Source: Acetomicrobium sp. UBA3949 (GTDB lineage Bacteria; Synergistota; Synergistia; Synergistales; Acetomicrobiaceae). From it: DNA of 5,566 nucleotides. Positions 1 through 5,029 of this stretch are shown in pieces. Below the pieces are notes generated by a model. It searched no databases. It was not told the origin of the DNA and worked only from the letters and a program-made list of their open reading frames with translations. The stretch's first letter is position 1. Every line of letters starts with the position of its first letter. The translations under genes and the position numbers were made by a program. The stretch lies in NCBI GenBank assembly GCA_002385485.1, contig DGDP01000134.1:1-5566 (forward strand). The letters are read 5' to 3'.

Positions 1-19
1 ATAATTTAAAAAATATAAT

Positions 20-466
20 TTAAATTTCTCCTATCAGTTTCAAAATTAACTGGGCTATTATCGTAGAACCAATATAAGTTCCTATAAAAACGACAAATGA
101 AACTACTAAAATTCGCAACCCCGTTTTTTTCAGCGTACCCAAGTCTTTTCCAATGGAGATACCTGCGTATGCAAGTATTGGTGTAGCTAGGGCTAAAAAA
201 TTAACCTTTTGTGCCCAAGCGTTAAATACAGCCGAACCGGGAAATCCCGGAATGGTAATTATGCATCCTATTGTGACTATATAGGCTACTGCAGGGATTC
301 TAACGGGAATTACTTTTGAGCATATAACTCCAAGAATACTGATGGCGATTAAAAAGATCATGCCAGGGATGGCATCGATCATTGGGATATTTGCTCCAAC
401 GAAATTGCCCACCAAAGTAATGATGCCGATAATTATAAGAACAGCAAGAACTTCTCTGATCTTCAT
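20..466 (-). CDS. Small five-helix integral membrane protein, probable partner subunit of the DUF3100 protein
   Basis: This 148-residue protein is almost entirely hydrophobic. I see about five membrane segments, near residues 5-25, 33-51, 57-75, 87-106 and 115-143. A glycine-rich stretch (AYAGISIGKDLG, residues 99-110) precedes the last helix, followed by a basic turn (TLKKTGLR). That arrangement resembles re-entrant or broken-helix regions of secondary carriers, but I do not recognise a named family. There is no signal peptide separate from the first helix. The ATG lies 3 nt after the stop of the DUF3100 gene. Its ribosome binding site (AGGGAGGG, 7 nt before the ATG) is inside the end of that gene, so translational coupling is likely. 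The close pairing of a roughly 150-residue and a 270-residue membrane protein recalls two-subunit carriers such as MadL/MadM, by architecture only. The substrate is unknown. The frame is complete and ends in TAA; only 19 AT-rich nt follow, so no terminator is visible. Confidence 0.85.
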   Translation of the reverse strand: MKIREVLAVLIIIGIITLVGNFVGANIPMIDAIPGMIFLIAISILGVICSKVIPVRIPAVAYIVTIGCIITIPGFPGSAVFNAWAQKVNFLALATPILAYAGISIGKDLGTLKKTGLRILVVSFVVFIGTYIGSTIIAQLILKLIGEI

Positions 467-469
467 CGA

Positions 470-1285
470 TTAGCCCTCCCTAACGGCAGATTGACTTGGA
501 TAAGTGCCATATTTCATTTTATAGAACTTCCTATACAGCCATTCCGTCATTGGCAAGGCCATCCATAGGGACATATAAACCCCGTCTAGGCCGCTTAACA
601 TATTGCTTGCAGCTCCCAAGGCCTGAATTTTATCGGCTATTTCAGGAAACATAGCGCTCAAAGCGCCAACGGAGGCTGTCATCATGCTTGCGCTTCCTAC
701 CCCGGAGGCCATGGCCAGAGCTAGAGGGTGGAAAATTCCCATTGCGGCAGTGAATGTTGCCATTAAACCAAAGAAAATAGTACCAAAGACCGTTCCGCAG
801 ATGTAAACTCCCATGACACCTCTTCCCTCAGGTGTATCCAGTCCATACACATCTCCAATTAAAGCAACATTAGGTTCTCTTGCAATAGAATGGGCAGCTC
901 CAATTGTTTCTCGCCTGAGCCCTAAATACACCGCGATAGGTACGCCCAAAAAGAGGGTCCCCAAGTTTCCGAGTTCTTGCAATATTAAAGCAGGACTTGT
1001 CCTAAGGATCATAGGGATGTTTGGGCCTACTGTAGTTCCATATTTTGCCATTAACAGCATTAAGGTTACGCCTACTAAACTTCCGGCATCGATCATATCT
1101 TTATGGCTGGCCAATTTTAAAAATTTGGGACCGAGGAAAATACCCATGATTAGCGCATATAACATCGGAAGTAAAACAATTTTTCCGGGGCCGATGGGAA
1201 ACGAAAAAGCGCCGATCCACTCGGCTATGATCACGAGAATTAAAGCCAATATATGGAGCTTCCAATTTTTGATCGCCTCAATCAT
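470..1285 (-). CDS. DUF3100 family multi-pass membrane protein, putative transporter subunit
   Basis: The 271-residue protein has about seven hydrophobic segments, near residues 8-29, 34-52, 67-88, 98-123, 155-180, 185-212 and 225-250. The sequence matches my memory of the DUF3100 family, a conserved membrane family of unknown function. Recognisable features are the glycine/proline-rich first loop (PIGPGKIVLLP, 30-40), a polar cytoplasmic-looking loop with AREPNVALIGD (135-145), and a small-residue helix GVGSASMMTASVGA (195-208) followed by ASNMLSGLDGVYMS (226-239). Small-residue, Ser/Thr-rich broken helices of this sort are typical of secondary carriers, so transport is inferred rather than shown. 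The ATG at 1285 is supported by TAGGGGGA, 8 nt upstream. The gene starts 34 nt after the amidohydrolase stop and ends 3 nt before the small membrane protein. The likely job is import of the amidohydrolase substrate, or export of a product. Family call fairly sure, function unsure. Confidence 0.85.
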   Translation of the reverse strand: MIEAIKNWKLHILALILVIIAEWIGAFSFPIGPGKIVLLPMLYALIMGIFLGPKFLKLASHKDMIDAGSLVGVTLMLLMAKYGTTVGPNIPMILRTSPALILQELGNLGTLFLGVPIAVYLGLRRETIGAAHSIAREPNVALIGDVYGLDTPEGRGVMGVYICGTVFGTIFFGLMATFTAAMGIFHPLALAMASGVGSASMMTASVGALSAMFPEIADKIQALGAASNMLSGLDGVYMSLWMALPMTEWLYRKFYKMKYGTYPSQSAVREG

Positions 1286-1319
1286 ATAACTATCCCCCTA
1301 TCTTAAATTGATCGTGCCT

Positions 1320-2516
1320 TTAAGTTGCCTGTATAAATTTGTCACAGGCAATTAAAGCAGATAAAGCTAAAAGTGCTGCTCCAAGCGGGAAGGCCTCTTC
1401 ATCGGCCTTAAAGTACGGACTGTGCCACGGATGTATGGCATCGATGTTGGGATTGCCTACGCCCAGCCAAAAATAACACCCAGGGACCCTTTTTTGGTAC
1501 AGCGCGAAATCCTCACCTCCCATCGAAGGAGTTGGCAGGATGATGCCGTCTTCGCCGAACACTTTTTGGGCTGCCCACAAAGCTATCTTCGTTGCCTCCG
1601 GATGATTTACGACGGGAGGAAGATCTCTGCGATAATTAAATTCGACCTTACACCCTAAGCTTGAGGCAGTATTTTCAACGGTTCTTTTCATCCAGTCTTC
1701 AATGGAATCGCGAAGGCCCTCATCAAAGGTACGCACTGTGCCGGTAAGCTTCACCTCATCCGGTATGACGTTGTTGGCGATACCTCCGTTGATGCTTCCA
1801 AAGCTAATGACAGCCGACTTTTGGGGATCGACGTTTCTGCTTACGATAGTTTGCAGGTTCATGACTATAGAAGAAGCACATACTATAGGATCAATTACCC
1901 TATGGGGATAGGCAGCGTGTCCTCCCTGCCCTCTAACGTTTATAAAGGTGGAGTCCACAGCTGCCATTAAAGGGCCTTCCTTTAATCCTACTTTGCCTAC
2001 CGGTATCTCGGGATTGTTGTGCAAACCAAAGATCATGGAAACATTGGGGTTTTCGAGCACGCCATCATCGATCATGGCCTTTGCCCCCGCGTTTATCTCC
2101 TCTGCCGGCTGAAAGATAAATTTGACGCTTCCTTGAAGTTCATCTTTAAGAGAAGCTAAAATTTTTGCAGCTCCTAAGGCGCAAGTGACGTGTATATCAT
2201 GGCCGCAAGCGTGCATCACTCCATCGTTTTTCGAGGCATAAGAAAGGCCCGTCATCTCTTTTACAGGCAGCGCATCCATGTCCGCCCTAAGCGCGACGGT
2301 TGGGTTTTCTTTTGCTCCTTTCAGTAGGGCGACCACACCTGTTTTGCCCACGTTTTCTTTAACTTCATAGCCCAATTCCTTCATATAAATGGCGATCTTC
2401 CTTGCCGTCTCGAACTCCTTGAAGCTAAGCTCGGGAAATTGATGGAAATCCCTTCGCAAAGCCCTTAGCTCCTCCGACATGGACTTGCTAAGTTTCGTCA
2501 CTTCATCTGAATACAT
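1320..2516 (-). CDS. M20D-family amidohydrolase (HipO/AmhX/aminoacylase-like metallopeptidase)
   Basis: A cytoplasmic di-metal hydrolase of 398 residues, the usual family length, that should cleave the amide bond of N-acyl-amino acids or related conjugates. Family motifs appear in order: HQFPELSFKE (25-34), RADMDALPV (77-85), MHACGHD (101-107) with metal ligands Cys104 and His106, QPAEE (136-140) with the catalytic/ligand glutamates, GLHNNP with His166, the GQGGHAAYPH dimerisation-domain motif (196-205), SMGGEDFA (331-338), and IHPWHSPYF (361-369) with the final histidine ligand. The Cys-containing ACGHD motif assigns it to the M20D branch (hippurate hydrolase, N-acetyldiaminopimelate deacetylase, IAA-amino acid hydrolase types). 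I start it at the ATG at 2516 because AAGGAGG lies 7 nt upstream. The frame stays open 14 codons further, but a start there would overlap the glyA end and has no comparable site. It sits 16 nt after glyA and just before two membrane proteins, suggesting a co-transcribed uptake-and-hydrolysis module. The exact substrate cannot be read from sequence. Confidence 0.93.
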   Translation of the reverse strand: MYSDEVTKLSKSMSEELRALRRDFHQFPELSFKEFETARKIAIYMKELGYEVKENVGKTGVVALLKGAKENPTVALRADMDALPVKEMTGLSYASKNDGVMHACGHDIHVTCALGAAKILASLKDELQGSVKFIFQPAEEINAGAKAMIDDGVLENPNVSMIFGLHNNPEIPVGKVGLKEGPLMAAVDSTFINVRGQGGHAAYPHRVIDPIVCASSIVMNLQTIVSRNVDPQKSAVISFGSINGGIANNVIPDEVKLTGTVRTFDEGLRDSIEDWMKRTVENTASSLGCKVEFNYRRDLPPVVNHPEATKIALWAAQKVFGEDGIILPTPSMGGEDFALYQKRVPGCYFWLGVGNPNIDAIHPWHSPYFKADEEAFPLGAALLALSALIACDKFIQAT

Positions 2517-2523
2517 GCCAATT

Positions 2524-2530
2524 CCTCCTT
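2524..2530 (-). promoter_or_regulatory. Ribosome binding site fixing the amidohydrolase start
   Basis: AAGGAGG on the minus strand, 7 nt before the ATG at 2516 and inside the 16-nt gap after glyA. It decides the shorter start over the upstream in-frame alternative at 2558. Confidence 0.8.
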
Positions 2531-2532
2531 GG

Positions 2533-3801
2533 TTACTCTTTGCCTGCCCGCAAGGCAAGCTCAGTCTTGGACATATAAAGGGGATGCCTCAGGCATATAT
2601 CACGCACCTCTCGTTTAAAGCCGTGGATATTCGATTTGTTCACGTTTTCAAGCACCCTCACGACAAGTTCTGCCACCTCTTTGGTGTCACATTCGTCAAA
2701 ACCCCTGCTGGTGACGGCGGCAAGCCCTATGCGGATTCCGCTGGTGACCGTCGGCTTTTCGGGATCGTAAGGTATCATGTTTTTGTTGACTGTTATGCCT
2801 ACCTCTTCGAGCTTTTTTTCAGCCTGAGCGCCCGTCATCTTCTTGCTCCTTAGGTCTACAAGCATGAGGTGGTTGTCCGTGCCCCCTGAGACTATATCAA
2901 ATCCGTTATTCTTTAGCACATCTGCCATTACCCTGGCGTTTTTTACGACCTGGGCACCGTAAGCCTTGAACTCTTCCGTCATGGCCAGCTTGAACGTCAG
3001 TGCCTTGGCAGCGATTATCTGAGGAATGGGCCCTCCCTGTATTCCTGGAAAGATGGCCTTGTCTATGCCTTGAGCAAATTCCTTTTTACACAATATGTTT
3101 CCCCCGCGTGCTCCTCGAAGGGTCTTAGTCGTAGTAAATGTCACAAAGTCGGCGTAAGGGACTGGGGAAGGATGGACTCCGCCGGCAACAAGCCCTGCTA
3201 TGTGAGCCATGTCGACCATGAAATAAGCTCCAACCTTTTTTGCGATCTCAAAGAAGCGCTTAAAATCTATTATCCTGGAGTAAGCACTGGCCCCTGCGAT
3301 TATTAGCTTTGGTTTTACCTCGCAGGCAATTCGTTCTACCTCGTCGTAATCTATTAACCCGGTTTCTTTATCTACGCCGTAGCTGTGGGACTCGAAAAAC
3401 TTACCTGAGATGCTGACGGAAGCTCCGTGAGACAGATGCCCTCCGTGGCTTAGGTTCATGCCAAGTATTTTATCGCCGGGATTAAGCACTGCCATGAATA
3501 CTGCAAGGTTTGCGTTGACGCCCGAATGGGGCTGTACGTTGGCATGCTCAGCCCCAAACAACTTTTTGGCACGCTCGATCGCGAGGCTTTCTACGACGTC
3601 GATGAACTGACAACCTCCGTGATAGCGCTTGCCAGGGTAGCCTTCGGCGTACTTGTTGGTCAGCAGCGACCCTTGAGCTTCAAGTATAACTTCGGGCACG
3701 AAATTTTCCGAGGCAATTAGCTCAATCGTCAGATTTTGTCGTTCCTTTTCCCCTTCTATTGCAGCAGCAAGTTCTGGATCCGCAAAATGGATAAGATCCA
3801 A
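2533..3801 (-). CDS. glyA: Serine hydroxymethyltransferase (GlyA-like, with divergent active-site residues)
   Basis: A PLP-dependent fold-type I enzyme that in the canonical family interconverts serine and glycine while forming 5,10-methylene-tetrahydrofolate in the cytoplasm. The 422 residues cover the whole family length. Seen: IELIASENF (26-34), NKYAEGYPGKRY (49-60) with Tyr51 and Glu53, VQPHSG (89-94), LSHGGHLSHG (117-126), VDMAHIAGLVAGG (196-208) with Asp197 and His200, the PLP lysine Lys226 in TTTKTLRGARGG (223-234), FPGIQGGP (251-258), SGGTDNHLMLVDL (305-317) and TSGIRIG (353-359) with the carboxylate-binding Arg357. Several normally strict positions differ: KRYH instead of KRYY (His61), HSGVNAN instead of HSGSQAN/HSGAQAN, Thr225 instead of His before the lysine, and GLAAVT instead of GTxAxT. 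Folate-dependent SHMT remains the best call, but altered substrate or reaction preference is possible. The start is TTG at 3801, chosen because AGGAGGGG lies exactly 7 nt before it. A further in-frame TTG at 3831 would place that site inside the coding region. First gene of the four-gene unit. Confidence 0.93.
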   Translation of the reverse strand: MDLIHFADPELAAAIEGEKERQNLTIELIASENFVPEVILEAQGSLLTNKYAEGYPGKRYHGGCQFIDVVESLAIERAKKLFGAEHANVQPHSGVNANLAVFMAVLNPGDKILGMNLSHGGHLSHGASVSISGKFFESHSYGVDKETGLIDYDEVERIACEVKPKLIIAGASAYSRIIDFKRFFEIAKKVGAYFMVDMAHIAGLVAGGVHPSPVPYADFVTFTTTKTLRGARGGNILCKKEFAQGIDKAIFPGIQGGPIPQIIAAKALTFKLAMTEEFKAYGAQVVKNARVMADVLKNNGFDIVSGGTDNHLMLVDLRSKKMTGAQAEKKLEEVGITVNKNMIPYDPEKPTVTSGIRIGLAAVTSRGFDECDTKEVAELVVRVLENVNKSNIHGFKREVRDICLRHPLYMSKTELALRAGKE

Positions 3802-3808
3802 TGCAATT

Positions 3809-3816
3809 CCCCTCCT
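3809..3816 (-). promoter_or_regulatory. Ribosome binding site deciding the TTG start of glyA
   Basis: AGGAGGGG on the minus strand, followed by a 7-nt spacer and TTG at 3801. The strong site makes up for the non-ATG start and argues against the longer 432-residue reading from 3831. Confidence 0.8.
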
Positions 3817-3878
3817 CTGTAAAACGAACAATTTCTATTAATATTAATATGATAAAAATCTTTTTAATTATTAGTTGT

Positions 3879-3907
3879 ATGATAAGGGAAAAAACATGGC
3901 AGGTCAA
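3879..3907 (-). promoter_or_regulatory. Probable sigma70 promoter of the glyA-amidohydrolase-membrane protein operon
   Basis: On the minus strand, TTGACC (3907-3902; 5 of 6 to consensus) is followed by a 17-nt spacer and TATCAT (3884-3879; 5 of 6). Transcription should begin near 3872, giving a leader of about 70 nt before the TTG at 3801. I saw no riboswitch fold in that short leader. TTGTAT on the plus strand (3875-3880) overlaps the -10 region and loosely resembles half of an FCD-type operator. Placement just ahead of the first gene supports one transcript for all four genes. Confidence 0.65.
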
Positions 3908-3975
3908 TCATAGAAAGGCATGGTAATTTATAATTATTACTTTCACAAGCAAAATACACTTTACTGTTAAATGAT

Positions 3976-3987
3976 TTTAATTGCAAT
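3976..3987. promoter_or_regulatory. Shared 12-mer TTTAATTGCAAT, glyA-upstream copy
   Basis: Same word and orientation as in the regulator promoter spacer. Here it overlaps a 10-bp palindrome AATTGCAATT (3979-3988). If it is a regulator site, its position upstream of the -35 would fit activation or DNA looping more than simple blocking. Confidence 0.35.
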
Positions 3988-4010
3988 TGAAGTGAAATGC
4001 CATTATAATT

Positions 4011-4024
4011 AATATATTAACATG
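4011..4024. repeat. 14-bp direct repeat, copy 1
   Basis: AATATATTAACATG here recurs exactly at 4075-4088 in the same orientation, 64 bp apart start to start. The central TTAACATG portion is less likely to match by chance than the AT-only part. It could be a paired protein-binding site, but no known operator is recognised. Confidence 0.6.
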
Positions 4025-4053
4025 TAAATAAAATATACAAATAATCCATAATA

Positions 4054-4065
4054 ACTAGTACTAGT
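4054..4065. repeat. 12-bp perfect palindrome made of two ACTAGT units
   Basis: ACTAGTACTAGT is a tandem duplication of the self-complementary hexamer ACTAGT, so the whole 12 bp is also its own reverse complement. It lies between the two copies of the 14-bp direct repeat. The arms do not extend further. A dimeric regulator could bind here, but function is not shown. Confidence 0.6.
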
Positions 4066-4074
4066 ATATGATAA

Positions 4075-4088
4075 AATATATTAACATG
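4075..4088. repeat. 14-bp direct repeat, copy 2
   Basis: An exact second copy of AATATATTAACATG (first copy at 4011-4024), ending 54 bp before the regulator stop codon at 4143. It flanks the ACTAGTACTAGT palindrome on the regulator side. Confidence 0.6.
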
Positions 4089-4142
4089 ATAATGGTATAT
4101 TAATATTATTAATTTAAATAGTTATTAAAACACAAATATAAT

Positions 4143-4820
4143 CTAAGAATTATTATCACTGTATTCTCGATTCAAAGAAAGTATATGTTTAACTAACATT
4201 TTTTTTGCGCTGTCTAGGTCTTTATTTTTTAAACTATCAATAATGTCATAATGCATAACTGCAGAAAGCTCAATGTTCTGCTCCATTATAAGATCTTGCA
4301 TCATGGCAAGTCTCAACTGATAGTAAAGATCACGGAGAATCCTATTACTCCATTTGCGGCCTGATTTTTCCCACAGGTATTTATGAAATGTTATATCGTA
4401 TTCCGAAAATGCGCTTATTTTCTTCTCCATAGGCTCATCGGACCGCGCTGAGGCAACCATATCATCTACAATTTTTCGCAAATTGGAGAAATCCTCTTCG
4501 GTGAGCATGTCCTTTTTGATCAAAATTTCGAATACCCGCGATTCGATCATATATCTGATGTCGAGAATTTCCATCATATCGTCGTGATCGAAATTGGGTA
4601 TAAAGGTGCCCTTTCTGGGCACATAGATCAATAAACCCTGGTTTTCCAGTTCCCTTAGAGCTTCGCGAACCGGTGCTCTGCTTATATTAAGCCGTTCAGC
4701 GATTTCGCTCTCCTCGACGTGCTGGCCTTTGTGATATTTGCCCGACCAAAGTATTTCTTCTCTTAAAAATTCGGCAACTTTTTGACTTAGGCTCTCGTGA
4801 GTAAAGTTTCTATTCTCCAT
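4143..4820 (-). CDS. GntR-family transcriptional regulator, FadR subfamily with FCD ligand domain
   Basis: A 225-residue DNA-binding regulator of normal length for the family. The N-terminal winged helix-turn-helix spans about residues 10-75, with the signature ESEIAERLNISRAPVREALR (37-56) and the wing GLLIYVPRKGTFIP (62-75). The helical FCD effector domain covers about 82-216. Its likely metal/ligand residues are Asp142 and His146 (YDITFH), His190 (MHYD) and His212 (KHIL), the usual Asp-His-His-His set. Such metal-containing FCD proteins commonly sense carboxylic or amino acid ligands. The ATG at 4820 is preceded by AGGGAGAG, about 8 nt away. It has its own promoter downstream of the fhs terminator and lies upstream of, and in the same direction as, the glyA operon. 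Autoregulation plus control of that operon is the natural guess. The effector cannot be identified from sequence. Confidence 0.93.
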   Translation of the reverse strand: MENRNFTHESLSQKVAEFLREEILWSGKYHKGQHVEESEIAERLNISRAPVREALRELENQGLLIYVPRKGTFIPNFDHDDMMEILDIRYMIESRVFEILIKKDMLTEEDFSNLRKIVDDMVASARSDEPMEKKISAFSEYDITFHKYLWEKSGRKWSNRILRDLYYQLRLAMMQDLIMEQNIELSAVMHYDIIDSLKNKDLDSAKKMLVKHILSLNREYSDNNS

Positions 4821-4888
4821 CTTTCAAACTCTCCCTAATCTAAATTAAATTAATTATTGTCGATTGTCGTTTTTTACTCTCATTGTAT

Positions 4889-4917
4889 ATAATAGCATTT
4901 AATTGCAATAACCTCAA
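4889..4917 (-). promoter_or_regulatory. Probable promoter of the GntR regulator with a candidate operator
   Basis: On the minus strand, TTGAGG (4917-4912) is followed by a 17-nt spacer and TATTAT (4894-4889; 5 of 6). This predicts a start near 4882 and a leader of about 60 nt. Overlapping the -10, plus-strand ATTGTATATAAT (4882-4893) is one base from the symmetric ATTGTATACAAT, a form typical of FadR/FCD-type operators. The spacer also holds TTTAATTGCAAT (4898-4909), which recurs upstream of the glyA promoter. Both positions would suit autorepression. Confidence 0.55.
4898..4909. promoter_or_regulatory. Shared 12-mer TTTAATTGCAAT, regulator copy
   Basis: This word sits between the -35 and -10 of the regulator promoter. 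The same word in the same orientation occurs at 3976-3987, about 70 bp upstream of the glyA -35. In such AT-rich DNA a 12-mer match is only modest evidence for a common operator. Confidence 0.35.
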
Positions 4918-4980
4918 TTGGTGGGCAACATCTCAATATTTTTAAAAATACAAAAACTTTGAAGGTTAAATTTGAACTCC

Positions 4981-5022
4981 ATAAACATACCGGGGAAGCT
5001 TCTGCTTCCCCGGTATGTTTAT
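4981..5022 (-). terminator. Perfect 19-bp hairpin, terminator of fhs
   Basis: The arms at 4981-4999 (ATAAACATACCGGGGAAGC on the plus strand) and 5004-5022 are exact reverse complements around a 4-nt loop. The hairpin begins 7 nt after the fhs stop codon. The GC-rich core is ten pairs (CCGGGGAAGC), with a T-rich distal segment on either strand. On the minus strand the U-rich part is TATGTTTAT, within the stem itself. On the plus strand the run GTTTATTTT is better, so it may stop transcription in both directions. It separates fhs from the regulator. Confidence 0.8.
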
Positions 5023-5029
5023 TTTGCAC

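Larger units (their letters stand above)
3802..4142. other. 341-nt AT-rich spacer between the regulator and glyA
   Basis: No credible gene is seen. Base composition is far more AT-rich than the flanking genes, with many TAAT/ATTA runs. The downstream end holds the glyA promoter and ribosome binding site. The upstream part holds a 14-bp direct repeat, the ACTAGTACTAGT palindrome, an AATTGCAATT palindrome at 3979-3988 and an AT-only inverted repeat at 4099-4113. No GC-rich hairpin followed by a T-run is present after the regulator stop, so its termination signal is unclear. The stretch looks like a curved or protein-bound regulatory region rather than a decayed gene. Confidence 0.7.

Noticed and set aside
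1..24. Repeated ATAATTTAAA (1-10 and 15-24) at the window edge
   Set aside because: Pure A/T words next to each other at a gene end are likely by chance, and one copy overlaps the stop codon.
813..1289. 158-codon plus-strand open frame
   Set aside because: It lies antisense to the DUF3100 gene, whose protein is clearly membrane-like and family-conserved. The plus-strand reading has no recognisable domain.
2479..2853. 124-codon plus-strand open frame
   Set aside because: Antisense to glyA and the amidohydrolase start. It spans two real gene ends and has no family features.
3802..3831. Ten-codon N-terminal extension of glyA from an upstream TTG
   Set aside because: The strong AGGAGGGG site lies within this extension, and the downstream TTG gives an N-terminus that fits the SHMT family better.
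3802..3872. Possible glycine or folate riboswitch ahead of glyA
   Set aside because: The leader is only about 70 nt and AT-rich, with no paired-helix core or conserved motif that I can recognise.
3722..3907. 61-codon minus-strand frame overlapping the glyA start
   Set aside because: It overlaps the glyA promoter and N-terminus in another frame, is low-complexity at its start and lacks a convincing ribosome binding site.
4002..4007. Exact TATAAT on the minus strand in the AT-rich spacer
   Set aside because: No adequate -35 lies 16-18 nt upstream, and the word is expected by chance in this composition. The promoter at 3879-3907 is far better placed.
4099..4113. AT-only inverted repeat as the terminator of the regulator gene
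   Set aside because: The stem has no G or C and no distinct T-run follows, so it would be too weak for intrinsic termination.
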